From NCBI GenBank assembly GCA_016936255.1, contig JAFGYE010000118.1:1-48907 (forward strand): 48,907 bases of DNA, in the 5' to 3' direction. The notes under the pieces are model-generated. The model searched no databases and was not told where the DNA came from. It saw only the letters and a list, made by a program, of their open reading frames with translations. Positions 24,573 to 34,293 of this stretch are shown in pieces; the stretch's first letter is position 1, and each line of letters begins with the position of its first letter. The translations under genes and the position numbers were made by a program. This DNA comes from Marinifilaceae bacterium (lineage in GTDB: Bacteria > Bacteroidota > Bacteroidia > Bacteroidales > Marinifilaceae).

Positions 24573-25943
24573 ATGAATAGATTATTTTCCTTAATTATAA
24601 TTCTTTCGGTTCTTATTATAGGATGTAATTCGGAGGGATTTGAAATACATGAGCTTGGTGAAAATCTAATTGAAAGTTCTACAGTAATCAATATGGTAGA
24701 TACTTTTACAATACAAAGCTCAACAGTTATTATGGATTCAATTCAGACTTCTTCGTTAGGAAGTGTTTCTGTAGGACGTTATGTTGATGAATACTTAGGA
24801 AGCATGAAGGCAACTGCCTATTCAAAAGTTGAATTGGGAACTGTTTTTAGTTTGGATACAACTGACAAGGCTAAATTGGATTCAATTGTTTTAGTAGCTT
24901 ACAGTAAAGGTCTTTTTTGGGGTGATACGACCCAAACCCAAACGATTAATGTGCATAGAGTGACAAATCATATTGAACTAAATTCGGACACATCAGCGTA
25001 TTACAATATTTATAGTTTAAATATTGATCCGGAAGTTTTGGGAACAAGAACATTTAAGGCTCGTCCTAAGCGGAAAATAGAAGTTGGTTCAGCAAATTAT
25101 CATGATTTTAGGATTCGATTGAATGATGAGCTTGGTTATGAGATTCTTGGAGAAGCAATTAAATCTGATGGATTTACTTCAGATGCAACAAAATGGGAAG
25201 AAAGGTTTGAGGGAATTTCTCTGGTTCCCGGGGAAGATGATAATGCTGCAATTTTGAATTTCCAGACAGATAGTATGAATATTCGATTGTATTATAGGGT
25301 TGTTGGAAGTAGTACCGGAGGAGGTGTTGAAAGACATCGGGATTTTACGATAAGTAAAACTTTATCTTTTACAAATTACAAGGCAGATAGAACAAATACG
25401 AACCAGCTAGGTGCAGGCCTAAGTGGTTTGGTCGAGAGTGAGATTGATATACCTTCAGAACAAACAAATAATTTATCCTTTATTCAGGGGGGAACAGGGA
25501 TATATACCAAGTTGAAAATTCCATATTTAGAATTGTTAGGTCAGCAAGGTGATGCTGTTTCTTTATTAAAAGCAGAATTACTTCTATATCCATTAGAGGG
25601 AACAGATCAAAAAGAATTGTACCCGTTATATGGATTGAATTTCGAGATTTATGAAACAGATAAAAAGAATAGATTAGTCTCTGCAATTCTAAATTCGAGA
25701 AATAGTCAATTAACATCTATTTACTATGTGAATTATGAAAATCCTGAAGATACTCCCTTGTCTTTTGATCTAACCAATTATGTGGGGAACGTATTAGCTA
25801 ATGGAATGGAAGATGACGAAGGACTCATGATTAAGTTGACAAGTCAGTTTGATAATGGATTTGTTAATAGAATGGTGATTAATAATGATCCTAATTCACG
25901 TTTCAAAATAAAATTAAGAACAACTTATGCAGTGCAAAAATAA
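24573..25943 (+). CDS. DUF4270 family lipoprotein
   Basis: A 456-aa secreted lipoprotein (hydrophobic 4-16, lipobox IIGC, Cys18). The sequence (ESSTVINMVDTFTIQSSTV, LGSVSVGRYVDEYLGSMKATAYSKV, LDSIVLVAYSKG) is characteristic of DUF4270, a beta-rich Bacteroidota surface or periplasmic family of unknown function. The next gene codes for an outer-membrane barrel starting 19 bp later, suggesting the two work together. Confidence 0.85.
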   Translation: MNRLFSLIIILSVLIIGCNSEGFEIHELGENLIESSTVINMVDTFTIQSSTVIMDSIQTSSLGSVSVGRYVDEYLGSMKATAYSKVELGTVFSLDTTDKAKLDSIVLVAYSKGLFWGDTTQTQTINVHRVTNHIELNSDTSAYYNIYSLNIDPEVLGTRTFKARPKRKIEVGSANYHDFRIRLNDELGYEILGEAIKSDGFTSDATKWEERFEGISLVPGEDDNAAILNFQTDSMNIRLYYRVVGSSTGGGVERHRDFTISKTLSFTNYKADRTNTNQLGAGLSGLVESEIDIPSEQTNNLSFIQGGTGIYTKLKIPYLELLGQQGDAVSLLKAELLLYPLEGTDQKELYPLYGLNFEIYETDKKNRLVSAILNSRNSQLTSIYYVNYENPEDTPLSFDLTNYVGNVLANGMEDDEGLMIKLTSQFDNGFVNRMVINNDPNSRFKIKLRTTYAVQK

Positions 25944-25962
25944 CAAACTATTTAGTGTCAGT

Positions 25963-27204
25963 ATGAAAAACTTATATTTATCGATATTATTGGTGTTAGT
26001 TAGTGGAGTTCATGTTTGTTTTGCTCAAAATAATACCTCATCTCCATATTCTTATTATGGTCTTGGAGAATTGAATCAGGTTGGTTTTGGTCAGGCTTCC
26101 GGATTTGGCGGAACCAGTCTGTCATTTAGAAATCGCAGTTATTTATCTGTTGATAACCCAGCGGCACTAACTGCTATTGATAGTTTGAAGTTTATTTTTA
26201 ATGTTGGTGTTTCTTCAAAAATATCTAATTTAAATCAAAGTGGAAATTCTGATGTTCTTTATGATAATAATCTAAGTGGTGTTTCTTTAGGTTTTCGAGT
26301 TTCACATAAGATTGCATCAGCAGTATCATTGGTTCCTTATACAAGTATGGGATATAATATTTCATCACTTGAAAAGGTAAATGGCAGTTCGGATTATTAT
26401 CAAAGAATACTTTCTGGTTCGGGAGGTTTAAATCAATTCGTTATAAGTAATGGTATTGCATTAACCAAAAAATTATCCTTGGGGGTAAATGCAATATACT
26501 TATTTGGAAATAATTCGGCGAACGAAACAATTACGATTGGTAATACTTATAATATTACTGTTGAGAAATTGATATCAAAGGGCATATATGGTAATATTGG
26601 TATGCAGTATCAGGATTCATTTACTAAGGATTGGGAAATTACTATTGGAGCAAAGTTTCAACCAAAAGTTCAGGTTGCAGCTAAAAAGAAAGAGAATGTT
26701 TCAAATTCTGGTTCTGGAAATGTAATTGATAATGATGTTCTTAATAAAGGTTCTTTTGATGTCCCGATGACTTATGGTTTTGGTCTGGGATTTACTAAAA
26801 ATAAGCAATTGTGGCTTGGTGCCGATTATTTGCATGAAAAATGGAGTGAAACAAAGATATTTAAAAAATCAAGCGCATTAGCTGATCGAAACCGATATAG
26901 TGTAGGTATGAATTACATCGCTAATGATGGTTATGCTACCAAATTTTTGAAGAAACTTACTTATAGATTTGGGGCATTTTATGATACAGGATATATTGTT
27001 AATGATATTGATCGTATTAAATCAAAAGGGGTGAGTTTTGGGCTTGGAATTCCAATGGCACAAAATAAAGGGGCAATAAACCTTTCTTTTGAGTTTGGAC
27101 AAATGGGAACAGCCGATAATAATAACGTAAGAGAAGATTATGGTCGGGTTACGATTGAAATGAGTTTGTTTGAAACTTGGTTCTTAAAGCGGAAGTATCA
27201 ATAA
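25963..27204 (+). CDS. Outer-membrane beta-barrel protein (DUF4270-associated)
   Basis: A 413-aa predicted barrel with signal peptide 1-22 (VCFAQ). It starts with SSPYSYYGLGELNQVGFGQASGFGGTS and NPAALTAIDSLKF, typical of FadL/OmpP1-like or PorV-like Bacteroidota outer-membrane proteins, and has many alternating aromatic strands. The frame is open from 25927, but the ATG at 25963 gives a proper signal peptide and avoids overlap with DUF4270. Function unknown. A clear terminator follows. Confidence 0.82.
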   Translation: MKNLYLSILLVLVSGVHVCFAQNNTSSPYSYYGLGELNQVGFGQASGFGGTSLSFRNRSYLSVDNPAALTAIDSLKFIFNVGVSSKISNLNQSGNSDVLYDNNLSGVSLGFRVSHKIASAVSLVPYTSMGYNISSLEKVNGSSDYYQRILSGSGGLNQFVISNGIALTKKLSLGVNAIYLFGNNSANETITIGNTYNITVEKLISKGIYGNIGMQYQDSFTKDWEITIGAKFQPKVQVAAKKKENVSNSGSGNVIDNDVLNKGSFDVPMTYGFGLGFTKNKQLWLGADYLHEKWSETKIFKKSSALADRNRYSVGMNYIANDGYATKFLKKLTYRFGAFYDTGYIVNDIDRIKSKGVSFGLGIPMAQNKGAINLSFEFGQMGTADNNNVREDYGRVTIEMSLFETWFLKRKYQ

Positions 27205-27228
27205 GAATATTTAGTGTTATTCTATAAC

Positions 27229-27260
27229 AACCCAAGGTATTAACGACCTTGGGTTTTTTT
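27229..27260 (+). terminator. Terminator after the DUF4270/barrel unit
   Basis: CCCAAGGT (27231-27238) pairs with ACCTTGGG (27246-27253), flanked by AA and a T run. Confidence 0.9.
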
Positions 27261-27306
27261 ATGGATTGAGAATAAGAATAGAATAAATCTTAAACTCTAA
27301 ATTATT

Positions 27307-27336
27307 ATTGAATCAAAATAATAATGTTTAATTTTG
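27307..27336 (+). promoter_or_regulatory. hydG: Promoter of hydG
   Basis: ATTG at 27307-27310, 18 bp, TAATTTTG at 27329-27336. It fits the Bacteroidota -33/-7 consensus. It lies downstream of the first ATG of the open frame (27324) and so supports the start at 27414. Confidence 0.6.
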
Positions 27337-27413
27337 CTCTGAAAACTAACAAAATACATGAGAATATTGGGTTGTATGTACTACCCGTTTTTCGTGAATA
27401 TACAGCGCAAAAC

Positions 27414-28847
27414 ATGAAAATGATCTACAAACCTCAGGAGTATCGGGTTAAAGATGAAAGGATGAAACCTTTTATTGATGAATCTGAAATTTGGGAGATT
27501 TTGGAAGAAGCCCAGCCAACCGAAGAAAATGTTCGTCGGATTATTCAAAAATCATTGGATAAGAATCGATTAAGCTTGCAGGAGACTGCCGTTTTGTTAA
27601 AGGTTGAAGATGAAAAATTAATCGAAGAGATTAAAGCTGGAGCAAGAACACTTAAGGAAAAGGTATATGGTGACCGTATCGTTATTTTTGCTCCTTTGTA
27701 TATTGGGAATAAGTGTGTAAACAATTGTACATATTGTGGTTTTAGAGCCTCAAATATCAAACAAAAAAGGACAACCCTTACACACGGGCAAATTAAAGCG
27801 GAAGTTAAGGCTTTGGAGGATTCTGGTCAAAAAAGACTGATTCTTGTTTATGGTGAACACCCAATGTATGATGCTGATTTTATTGCTGATTCAGTAAAAA
27901 CAGTTTATGATGTGAAATCGGGTAATGGTGAGATCCGAAGAGTTAACATCAATGCGGCCCCTCTTGATATTGAAGGATTTAAAGTTGTTAAGGAATCAGG
28001 AATTGGAACCTATCAGATTTTTCAGGAAACATACCACCGTGAGGCATATGCTAAATATCACTTAAGTGGCAAAAAGAGAGATTTTGATTGGCGCTTAACT
28101 GGTCTTGACAGAGCGCAGGAGGCATTAATCGATGATGTTGGTATTGGAGCATTGTTTGGTTTGTATGATTGGAAATATGAAGTGTTGGGTTTGATTCGTC
28201 ATGTGAATCATTTCGAGGCTTGTTATAATGTTGGACCACACACGATCTCTTTCCCACGAATTAAAGCAGCTTCCGATTCTAATATTGATCCTGAATTTGA
28301 AGTTAGCGACAAGGATTTTGTTAGACTTGTTGCGATTCTTAGACTGGCAGTTCCTTATACTGGAATGATTCTTACAGCCAGAGAGTCAAAGGAAATCAGG
28401 GAAGAGGTAATTAAGCTTGGTGTTTCTCAGATTGATGCAGGTACTAATATTCAATTGGGTGGATATTCCGAAGATAATGCAAAAGAGCAAAAATTAGAAC
28501 AGGAACAATTCGAAATTGGAGATCCCCGTAGTTTATCGGAAGTGATTGATGAGCTTCTGGAGAAAAAGTATTTGCCTTCATTCTGTACGGCCTGTTACAG
28601 GAAAGGTAGAACGGGAGAGCATTTTATGGAGTTTTCGGTTCCTGGTTTTATAAAACGGTTTTGTTCTCAAAATGCGATTCTAACTTTAGCTGAGTATTTG
28701 GAGGATTACGCCACACCAGAGATGAAAAAGAAGGGATATGATTTAATCGAAGTGAAGATTAATGAATTAAAAGATTTTCAGAAAACCGAGGATTTACACA
28801 AACGCTTGGAGATGGTAAAGCAGGGTGAGCGTGATCTTTATTATTAG
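27414..28847 (+). CDS. hydG: HydG: radical SAM H-cluster maturase (tyrosine lyase)
   Basis: A 477-aa maturase that cleaves tyrosine to give the CO and CN ligands of the [FeFe]-hydrogenase 2Fe subcluster. The radical SAM motif is CVNNCTYC (Cys101, 105, 108); the C-terminal auxiliary cluster motif CxxCx22C is Cys391, 394 and 417. Both are diagnostic and separate HydG from ThiH, whose auxiliary motif is absent. The open frame begins at 27324, but MKMIYKPQEYRVKDE at 27414 is the usual start and a promoter lies between. Followed by a TM1266-type regulator at 86 bp. Confidence 0.95.
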   Translation: MKMIYKPQEYRVKDERMKPFIDESEIWEILEEAQPTEENVRRIIQKSLDKNRLSLQETAVLLKVEDEKLIEEIKAGARTLKEKVYGDRIVIFAPLYIGNKCVNNCTYCGFRASNIKQKRTTLTHGQIKAEVKALEDSGQKRLILVYGEHPMYDADFIADSVKTVYDVKSGNGEIRRVNINAAPLDIEGFKVVKESGIGTYQIFQETYHREAYAKYHLSGKKRDFDWRLTGLDRAQEALIDDVGIGALFGLYDWKYEVLGLIRHVNHFEACYNVGPHTISFPRIKAASDSNIDPEFEVSDKDFVRLVAILRLAVPYTGMILTARESKEIREEVIKLGVSQIDAGTNIQLGGYSEDNAKEQKLEQEQFEIGDPRSLSEVIDELLEKKYLPSFCTACYRKGRTGEHFMEFSVPGFIKRFCSQNAILTLAEYLEDYATPEMKKKGYDLIEVKINELKDFQKTEDLHKRLEMVKQGERDLYY

Positions 28848-28933
28848 CAATTTAAAGTGAATTTTGATTTTTGGAGATGAGATGTTTTTTGTAACTTACT
28901 ACTAGTCCGTCTGATAACTCTAAATTCGCTCAT

Positions 28934-29197
28934 ATGGAAACATCAGCTATTTGGATATTTGGTATTCTTATCCGCGACAAGGAAAAAGAAGATGGTTGTG
29001 TACAGAAAATTCTTGTTCAATACGCAGATTCTATTAAAACCCGCTTGGGTTTATTCGATGTGGAACATCGGAAGAGTCATCCTCAAGGGTTGCTGTTGAT
29101 TCAGGTGATTGGATCAGAAAAAGAAATGGAACGATTCGAAAAAGAAATTTATATGATTGAAGGAGTGGAAATTCAGCATATGATGTTTGAATCGTAG
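28934..29197 (+). CDS. TM1266-type iron-only hydrogenase system regulator
   Basis: An 87-aa ACT-like/NikR C-terminal-like protein (IWIFGILIRDKE, VQKILVQYADSIKTRLGLFDV, GLLLIQVIGSEKEMERFEKEI). Small proteins of this TIGR/TM1266 family are found with HydE/F/G and are annotated as putative regulators of the [FeFe]-hydrogenase system; the mechanism is unknown. The position right after hydG supports the call. Confidence 0.85.
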   Translation: METSAIWIFGILIRDKEKEDGCVQKILVQYADSIKTRLGLFDVEHRKSHPQGLLLIQVIGSEKEMERFEKEIYMIEGVEIQHMMFES

Positions 29198-29202
29198 AGA
29201 TT

Positions 29203-29236
29203 AAAAAAAAAGTTCGGCATTGCCGAACTTTTTTTT
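29203..29236. terminator. Bidirectional terminator between the TM1266 gene and the sensor kinase
   Basis: A near-perfect A8-AGTTCGGC/GCCGAACT-T8 hairpin serves both convergent genes. It overlaps the last bases of the kinase gene. Confidence 0.92.
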
Positions 29237-32200
29237 ACATTGCTTTTTTAAGTTCTATAAAGAAATGTGCACCTTTTCCGGGTTCACTCTCACACCAAAC
29301 TTTTCCTTTCATAGCTTCAATATATTTTTTCACAATGGATAATCCCAGACCAGTTGATTTCTCTCCTGCAGTTGGTTTTGCACTTAAAATCTGGAATTTT
29401 CCAAATAGTTTTTTCTGATCTTCAATGGGAATTCCCGGTCCTTCATCGCTTATAACTGATCTTACCATTTGTCCCTCTTCCCAAATTCGGATATTTATAT
29501 TTTTATTAGAGGGAGAAAATTTAATCGCATTCGAAATTAAGTTTTCATAAACCTGAGTCATGTAGTTTCGGTCTACCATGGCATAGGCATCATAAACATC
29601 AAGCTTTAGTGTTAACTGTTTTCTTTTAAGATGATCTTTAAAGTTGAAATTTACAGCTTCTATTAATTTTTTAAGATTCGTTTTTTCCAGTTGTAAATTG
29701 ATGTTTTTTGATTCAATCATTCCTATGTCAAGTATTTTAGTAATCATGTTATTCATGCGTTGAAGGGCTTTCAGCATAAAATTAACATTCTCTAAATTTT
29801 CCGGATGATTGTTTTCCTCCATTTGTGATTTTAAATATTCTGTGATTGAAATGGTAGATGTCAAAGGATTTTTTAAATCATGAGCTATGATTCCAATCAA
29901 GTGATTCTTCTCATTATTTAGCTCTGTGAGTTCATTGTTTTTTTGTTCAATTTCCTCTTTTTTGATTTTAACTTCTTTGTTGGCTTCTTGCAATCTTCTG
30001 CTTTGAATTTCGATGTTTCGATACGATTGAGCATTTTCAATTGCGATGCTCGCATATACAGCAATATTTTGCAGCAAGGAAAGATGATATTCCTGAAATG
30101 CATTTTTAGCAAAACTTTGAACAGTAATAACTCCTGTAATTTTGTTTTTTATTTTTAAAGGCAAATAAATAACTGATTGCGGAGTGCCGGTTTTTTCGAT
30201 TGGTATAATTTTAGTAATGTATTTGCTGTATTCCTTTTTAAGATCTGAGATAAATAATTCTTTGTCATTCTTAAAACAATAAACAGCCAGACGGGTGTCA
30301 TCTTCAAGAGCAAATTCAATAGAATTAAGATCTTTGCCTGCTTCTTTAATTCGTGGAAAAATAAGACAGTTGTTGTCTTTTTGATAAATGCCGATACCAA
30401 AAATTGAGGCGTCCATTAATTCATTTACCGACTCGTAAACGGTGTCGATTATTTTCTCAACAGATAAACTTGAGGTAACAGCTTTTCCGATGTCGTTCAA
30501 ATGGATAAGGTTCATGTAGGATTTTTGAAGCTGTTGTGTTTGCTTCAGAATTTCATTTTTCTGTTTTTGTAAAATTTTATTTTGTGACTCAATTTCTGAA
30601 TTCTGAAGGCTGATTTCTTTTGTTTTTTCAGTAACCAATTTTTCAAGCTCTCTCTTTTTTTGCTGAATGTTTTGAATTCTGACTCTAACGATCAGATAAA
30701 AGGATAATCCAATAATTAGCAGAGCAATACTTCTAGCCCACCAGGTGTTCCACCATGGTGGACTTATTGAGAATTTGTATTCGTAGGCTCTTGGAGTCCA
30801 TATGCCATCACTGTTTGATGCCTTGACTTTAAAAGTGTAATCTCCCGGAGGAATTCGAGAATAGACAGCTTCATTTTTTGAGCTGATTGGTGACCATTGC
30901 TGATCCAAACCTTCCAATTTCCATTGATATTTTACTTTTTCAGGAGCTTTGTAGCTGAGGGCTTCAAAATTAAAACTTAGATGATTCATATCGTGAGTAA
31001 GTTTTAAATCCTTTGGTAGAGGGAACCATGGATTCACACCAGAAACGCATTTGCTGTACTTTTCGTCAATCCAATTCACTTTCTTGAAAAACAGTTTGAT
31101 ATCAGTAAGTTGAATGGTAGGTGGAGTTGGGTTGATGTGATCTTTGCTCGGATTAAACATCATTGCTCCGTTAATGGTTCCAAACCATAGATTTTTATTC
31201 GAATCAATGTAGTTGCAGCCACCATTATTTTCAATGCCAATAAATCCATCAAATTTGTTGTAGTTTCTTATCGAAGATATTTCTCCTGATTTACTATACT
31301 TTATTTTATCCACACCGTTTTGAACACCAGCCCAAACAGAGCCCTCTTCATCAGTAAGAATCGAGTAAACAATATTAGAACTTAAACCTTCGTCAGAAGT
31401 AAGGTAAGTCCAGTTTGTACCGTCCCAGATATTGATGCCGCCACTAAATGTGGCAGCCCAAATTCGTCCCAAAGAATCTTCTGTTACCTGCATTACCCAT
31501 TTGTAATTCAGGCCATTGGTTTCATCAAAATTGACTACTTTTTCTCCATCATACATCGATAAGCCCTGAAAATGACAAAACCAGGCCCGCTTTTTGGAAT
31601 CTACATAAACACTGGTGATAAAATCAACCTTTAATCCATGACTCTGATTCGAAATCTGAGTTCTCTTTTTATTTTTATCGATGTGAATAACACCCATTCC
31701 TTGCGTTGTAAGCCATAATTCATCATCAACACTTAAAATGTCAATTACTCCGGTACCAATAGGAAGACCATAGCGTTCTGAAACTTCTTTAAATGAAGAA
31801 CCGTTAAACTCAAATATGCCATTGAAGCCTGCCATTAATAATTTTCCGTTGGGAAGTTCATGAAAATCCCTAATGTTTAGCAGACCGGGATTGTCTTGCG
31901 GAGTAAAAGTTTCTTTGTGGTTGTTTCTGAATTGAACGACTCCTTTGCCGGCAATACTAAACCAGTAATTTTTTTTAGAATCTTGAAAAATTGCTCTGAC
32001 TATATTGCCTCCAACATCATTAACAAAGTCGAGAGAAAGAAATTTGTTATCGCCATACTTTATCAAACCATTTCCATTGGTTGTAAGCCAGATATTTCCT
32101 GAATTATCTTCAACAATAGTATTGATAAATGGATTAATTAAGCCCCGACTGCCATCTATTATTTTTACATTCTCCCCATCAACCAAAACAACGCCGGTTC

Positions 32201-33032
32201 CGCCAACACTCACCCATAATATTTGATTTGAATCAAGCATCATATTTCCAATGTTTAAGGGGAATATTTCATCAGGTAATTTAATTTGGATTGGTTTTTT
32301 ATTTTCAATTCTGTAAATTTTGTTGCCATATCCAGGAATGAAATTTCGAAACCAAATCTGATTACTCGCATCCTGAAGTACAGGAATAATAATTTGATCA
32401 GCAAATTCAGGCAGATTGTTATAGTCAGATCTGGAAAGTTTTTCATCTATATAAGTGTAAAGCCCATTTCTGGTTGTGATGAATAAAGTTTTTTCATTAT
32501 CCATGAAAATGGATAAAACCTGATTGTTTTGATTTAATTCGGGGTGCTTATCTCCAAAATCAGAGAAATGCCCATTGTTGTATTGCATTAAAAATCTGTT
32601 GTTTTGATCGGCTCCAAGGGCCCATATTCTGCCTTTGTTGTCTTCAAGTATTTGAAAGTAAATTGCGTTTGGAAGACTGTCTTTTTGATTGTAGTTACGG
32701 AACGAGATGCCATTAAAAAGGGAAATTCCGATACTGGTTCCTATCCATAAATTGTTTTTTGAGTCTTGTAGCAATGCTCTTATATTGTTGTCGGCAAGAC
32801 CATGAGTTTTGTTGTAGGAGAAAAATTCTTTGCCATTAAACCGGGATATTCCTCCTCCGTTTGTCCCCATCCAAAGGTTTCCTTTTTTATCCTGAATTAA
32901 ACTGAATACCTCAGATTGAGGCAGGCCTTCTTCAAGGGAATAATTCTTAAAACTATATTGTTGAGCTTGACTAGGATTATTAGGGATCAAAGTCAGAAAA
33001 AAGGAAATTAAAATTGTAATAGAGTACCTCAT
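29235..33032 (-). CDS. Reg_prop sensor histidine kinase (propeller + Y_Y_Y + GAF + kinase)
   Basis: A 1265-aa membrane sensor. The signal peptide is 1-23 (SQAQQ). About 14 two-component-regulator propeller repeats (GLPQSEVFSLIQDKKGNLWMG-type, quoted in part) fill residues 25-620. A Y_Y_Y domain follows (YQWKLEGLDQQWSPISS), then one membrane helix near 775-795, a coiled coil, a cytosolic GAF domain (about 870-1000), a second coiled coil, the HisKA box HLIGIIAHDLKNPLTS and a HATPase (NLISNAIKFS, DEGPGIP, STGLGLSIVKK). Unlike full hybrid HTCS proteins it has no receiver or AraC domain. It lies between hydG and hydE; a role in hydrogenase control is possible but unproven. Confidence 0.9.
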   Translation of the reverse strand: MRYSITILISFFLTLIPNNPSQAQQYSFKNYSLEEGLPQSEVFSLIQDKKGNLWMGTNGGGISRFNGKEFFSYNKTHGLADNNIRALLQDSKNNLWIGTSIGISLFNGISFRNYNQKDSLPNAIYFQILEDNKGRIWALGADQNNRFLMQYNNGHFSDFGDKHPELNQNNQVLSIFMDNEKTLFITTRNGLYTYIDEKLSRSDYNNLPEFADQIIIPVLQDASNQIWFRNFIPGYGNKIYRIENKKPIQIKLPDEIFPLNIGNMMLDSNQILWVSVGGTGVVLVDGENVKIIDGSRGLINPFINTIVEDNSGNIWLTTNGNGLIKYGDNKFLSLDFVNDVGGNIVRAIFQDSKKNYWFSIAGKGVVQFRNNHKETFTPQDNPGLLNIRDFHELPNGKLLMAGFNGIFEFNGSSFKEVSERYGLPIGTGVIDILSVDDELWLTTQGMGVIHIDKNKKRTQISNQSHGLKVDFITSVYVDSKKRAWFCHFQGLSMYDGEKVVNFDETNGLNYKWVMQVTEDSLGRIWAATFSGGINIWDGTNWTYLTSDEGLSSNIVYSILTDEEGSVWAGVQNGVDKIKYSKSGEISSIRNYNKFDGFIGIENNGGCNYIDSNKNLWFGTINGAMMFNPSKDHINPTPPTIQLTDIKLFFKKVNWIDEKYSKCVSGVNPWFPLPKDLKLTHDMNHLSFNFEALSYKAPEKVKYQWKLEGLDQQWSPISSKNEAVYSRIPPGDYTFKVKASNSDGIWTPRAYEYKFSISPPWWNTWWARSIALLIIGLSFYLIVRVRIQNIQQKKRELEKLVTEKTKEISLQNSEIESQNKILQKQKNEILKQTQQLQKSYMNLIHLNDIGKAVTSSLSVEKIIDTVYESVNELMDASIFGIGIYQKDNNCLIFPRIKEAGKDLNSIEFALEDDTRLAVYCFKNDKELFISDLKKEYSKYITKIIPIEKTGTPQSVIYLPLKIKNKITGVITVQSFAKNAFQEYHLSLLQNIAVYASIAIENAQSYRNIEIQSRRLQEANKEVKIKKEEIEQKNNELTELNNEKNHLIGIIAHDLKNPLTSTISITEYLKSQMEENNHPENLENVNFMLKALQRMNNMITKILDIGMIESKNINLQLEKTNLKKLIEAVNFNFKDHLKRKQLTLKLDVYDAYAMVDRNYMTQVYENLISNAIKFSPSNKNINIRIWEEGQMVRSVISDEGPGIPIEDQKKLFGKFQILSAKPTAGEKSTGLGLSIVKKYIEAMKGKVWCESEPGKGAHFFIELKKAM

Positions 33033-33142
33033 GTATCCTTATTTTCGATGTGGTGAAACTTAGTTAAGATACAATTTTTTTTTGAGGTAGTAAAGGCTTA
33101 AAATCAGGAACTGAGTATGTAAGTTGTTGGTTTTTCTTGAGC

Positions 33143-33170
33143 AAAAAAAAAAGCGACTTAGGCCGCTTTT
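33143..33170 (-). terminator. Terminator after hydE
   Basis: On the minus strand AAAAGCG pairs with CGCTTTT, followed by about 10 Ts. The stem touches the hydE stop codon (33169-33171). Confidence 0.75.
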
Positions 33171-34257
33171 ATTTGTTTTGTCGCTTTCGAAAATGTTGTG
33201 AATCTCCCCATTCTCCGTAGCCTATAACTCCATCTGCCATATTAATTCTGGCTTCCATGCAGTTGGTGCAATCATCCGCACCTTCATCAATGCAAGGCTT
33301 GTTTTGATAAAGTAAATAGTTTGCTCTTTCGGTGGTTGGTGTAATATTGGGCATAATAATATTGGCTCCAATTCGCAGTGCTTTTTCTCTTCCCAGCGGA
33401 TCAATAGCCTGCAGGGCAGTGGCCGAAGCTATATTAATATCCTTCATCATGATTCTAAGTACAGCAATCATTTTTAGTGTAAGTCTGAATCTATCATTCA
33501 GGCTCATTAATTGATCTTTGTACTGATACATTGGGGTTTGATCGTGTTCAATAAATGGTCCCATGCCAACCATGTCGATATCAAACTTTTGCATAAAAAG
33601 CAGATCGTTGGCTAAATCATCGTAAGTCTGAAAAGGAATTCCAATCATCACTCCGGTTCCGGTTTGATAGCCAATTTCCTGAAGATATTTTAGACATTTC
33701 AACCTTGTTTCGTGCGAATGTTCTTCGTTGTTAGGGTGGATTTTATTGTAGAGCTCTTTATTGCTCGATTCAATGCGCAATAAATAACGGTGAGCACCAG
33801 CATCAAACCATTTTTGATAGGTTTCTTTTGTTTGTTCTCCTATCGAGATGGTAATACCGAGTTCATTATTACTAACTTTTTTAATCTCTTTTAATAAGTT
33901 CTCAATCCGATCAATAAATTTTTGATCCGATCTTTCACCCGATTGTAAGACTAAAGAACCATACTTATTTTCGTAAGCAAATTTTGCTGCTTTTAGGATT
34001 TCTTCATCTGCTATATCATACCTGTTTACTGCACTGTTGCTTGCGCGGATTCCACAATAAAGGCAATCTTTTTTACAGATATTTGAGAATTCAACCAATC
34101 CACGGAAGTGCACATTTCTTCCAACATATTTTAGTTTTGTTTCTGATGATTTCACAAATAATGCTTTTTCATCTTCATTTTTCGACTGTAATAATCGAAT
34201 AATATCGTCTTTTGTGAATTGATCCTGCTGCAAGATCTGCTCAATACTTTTCGTCAT
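33169..34257 (-). CDS. hydE: HydE: radical SAM H-cluster maturase
   Basis: A 362-aa maturase needed with HydF and HydG to build the 2Fe subcluster. The radical SAM motif CKKDCLYC (Cys61, 65, 68) is preceded by NVHFRGLVEFSNI. HydE-type segments include RIESSNKELYNKIHPN and TGTGVMIGIPFQTYDDLANDL, and the C-terminal CTNCMEAR may hold a second cluster. PylB/BioB relatives are less likely given the hydG and hydA context. It is transcribed alone on the minus strand; TAATTTTG (complement of 34286-34293) is a possible -7 box. Confidence 0.93.
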   Translation of the reverse strand: MTKSIEQILQQDQFTKDDIIRLLQSKNEDEKALFVKSSETKLKYVGRNVHFRGLVEFSNICKKDCLYCGIRASNSAVNRYDIADEEILKAAKFAYENKYGSLVLQSGERSDQKFIDRIENLLKEIKKVSNNELGITISIGEQTKETYQKWFDAGAHRYLLRIESSNKELYNKIHPNNEEHSHETRLKCLKYLQEIGYQTGTGVMIGIPFQTYDDLANDLLFMQKFDIDMVGMGPFIEHDQTPMYQYKDQLMSLNDRFRLTLKMIAVLRIMMKDINIASATALQAIDPLGREKALRIGANIIMPNITPTTERANYLLYQNKPCIDEGADDCTNCMEARINMADGVIGYGEWGDSQHFRKRQNK

Positions 34258-34285
34258 TTGGAATTAGTTGCTTTTAATTCAGAAA

Positions 34286-34293
34286 CAAAATTA
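34286..34293 (-). promoter_or_regulatory. -7 element TAATTTTG upstream of hydE
   Basis: It fits TAnnTTTG on the minus strand, about 30 bp before the hydE start. No TTG at the ideal -33 distance. Confidence 0.4.

Noticed and set aside
27324-27413. Longer HydG N-terminus (30 extra residues)
   Set aside because: The extra residues do not look like HydG, and the promoter's -7 box lies inside them.
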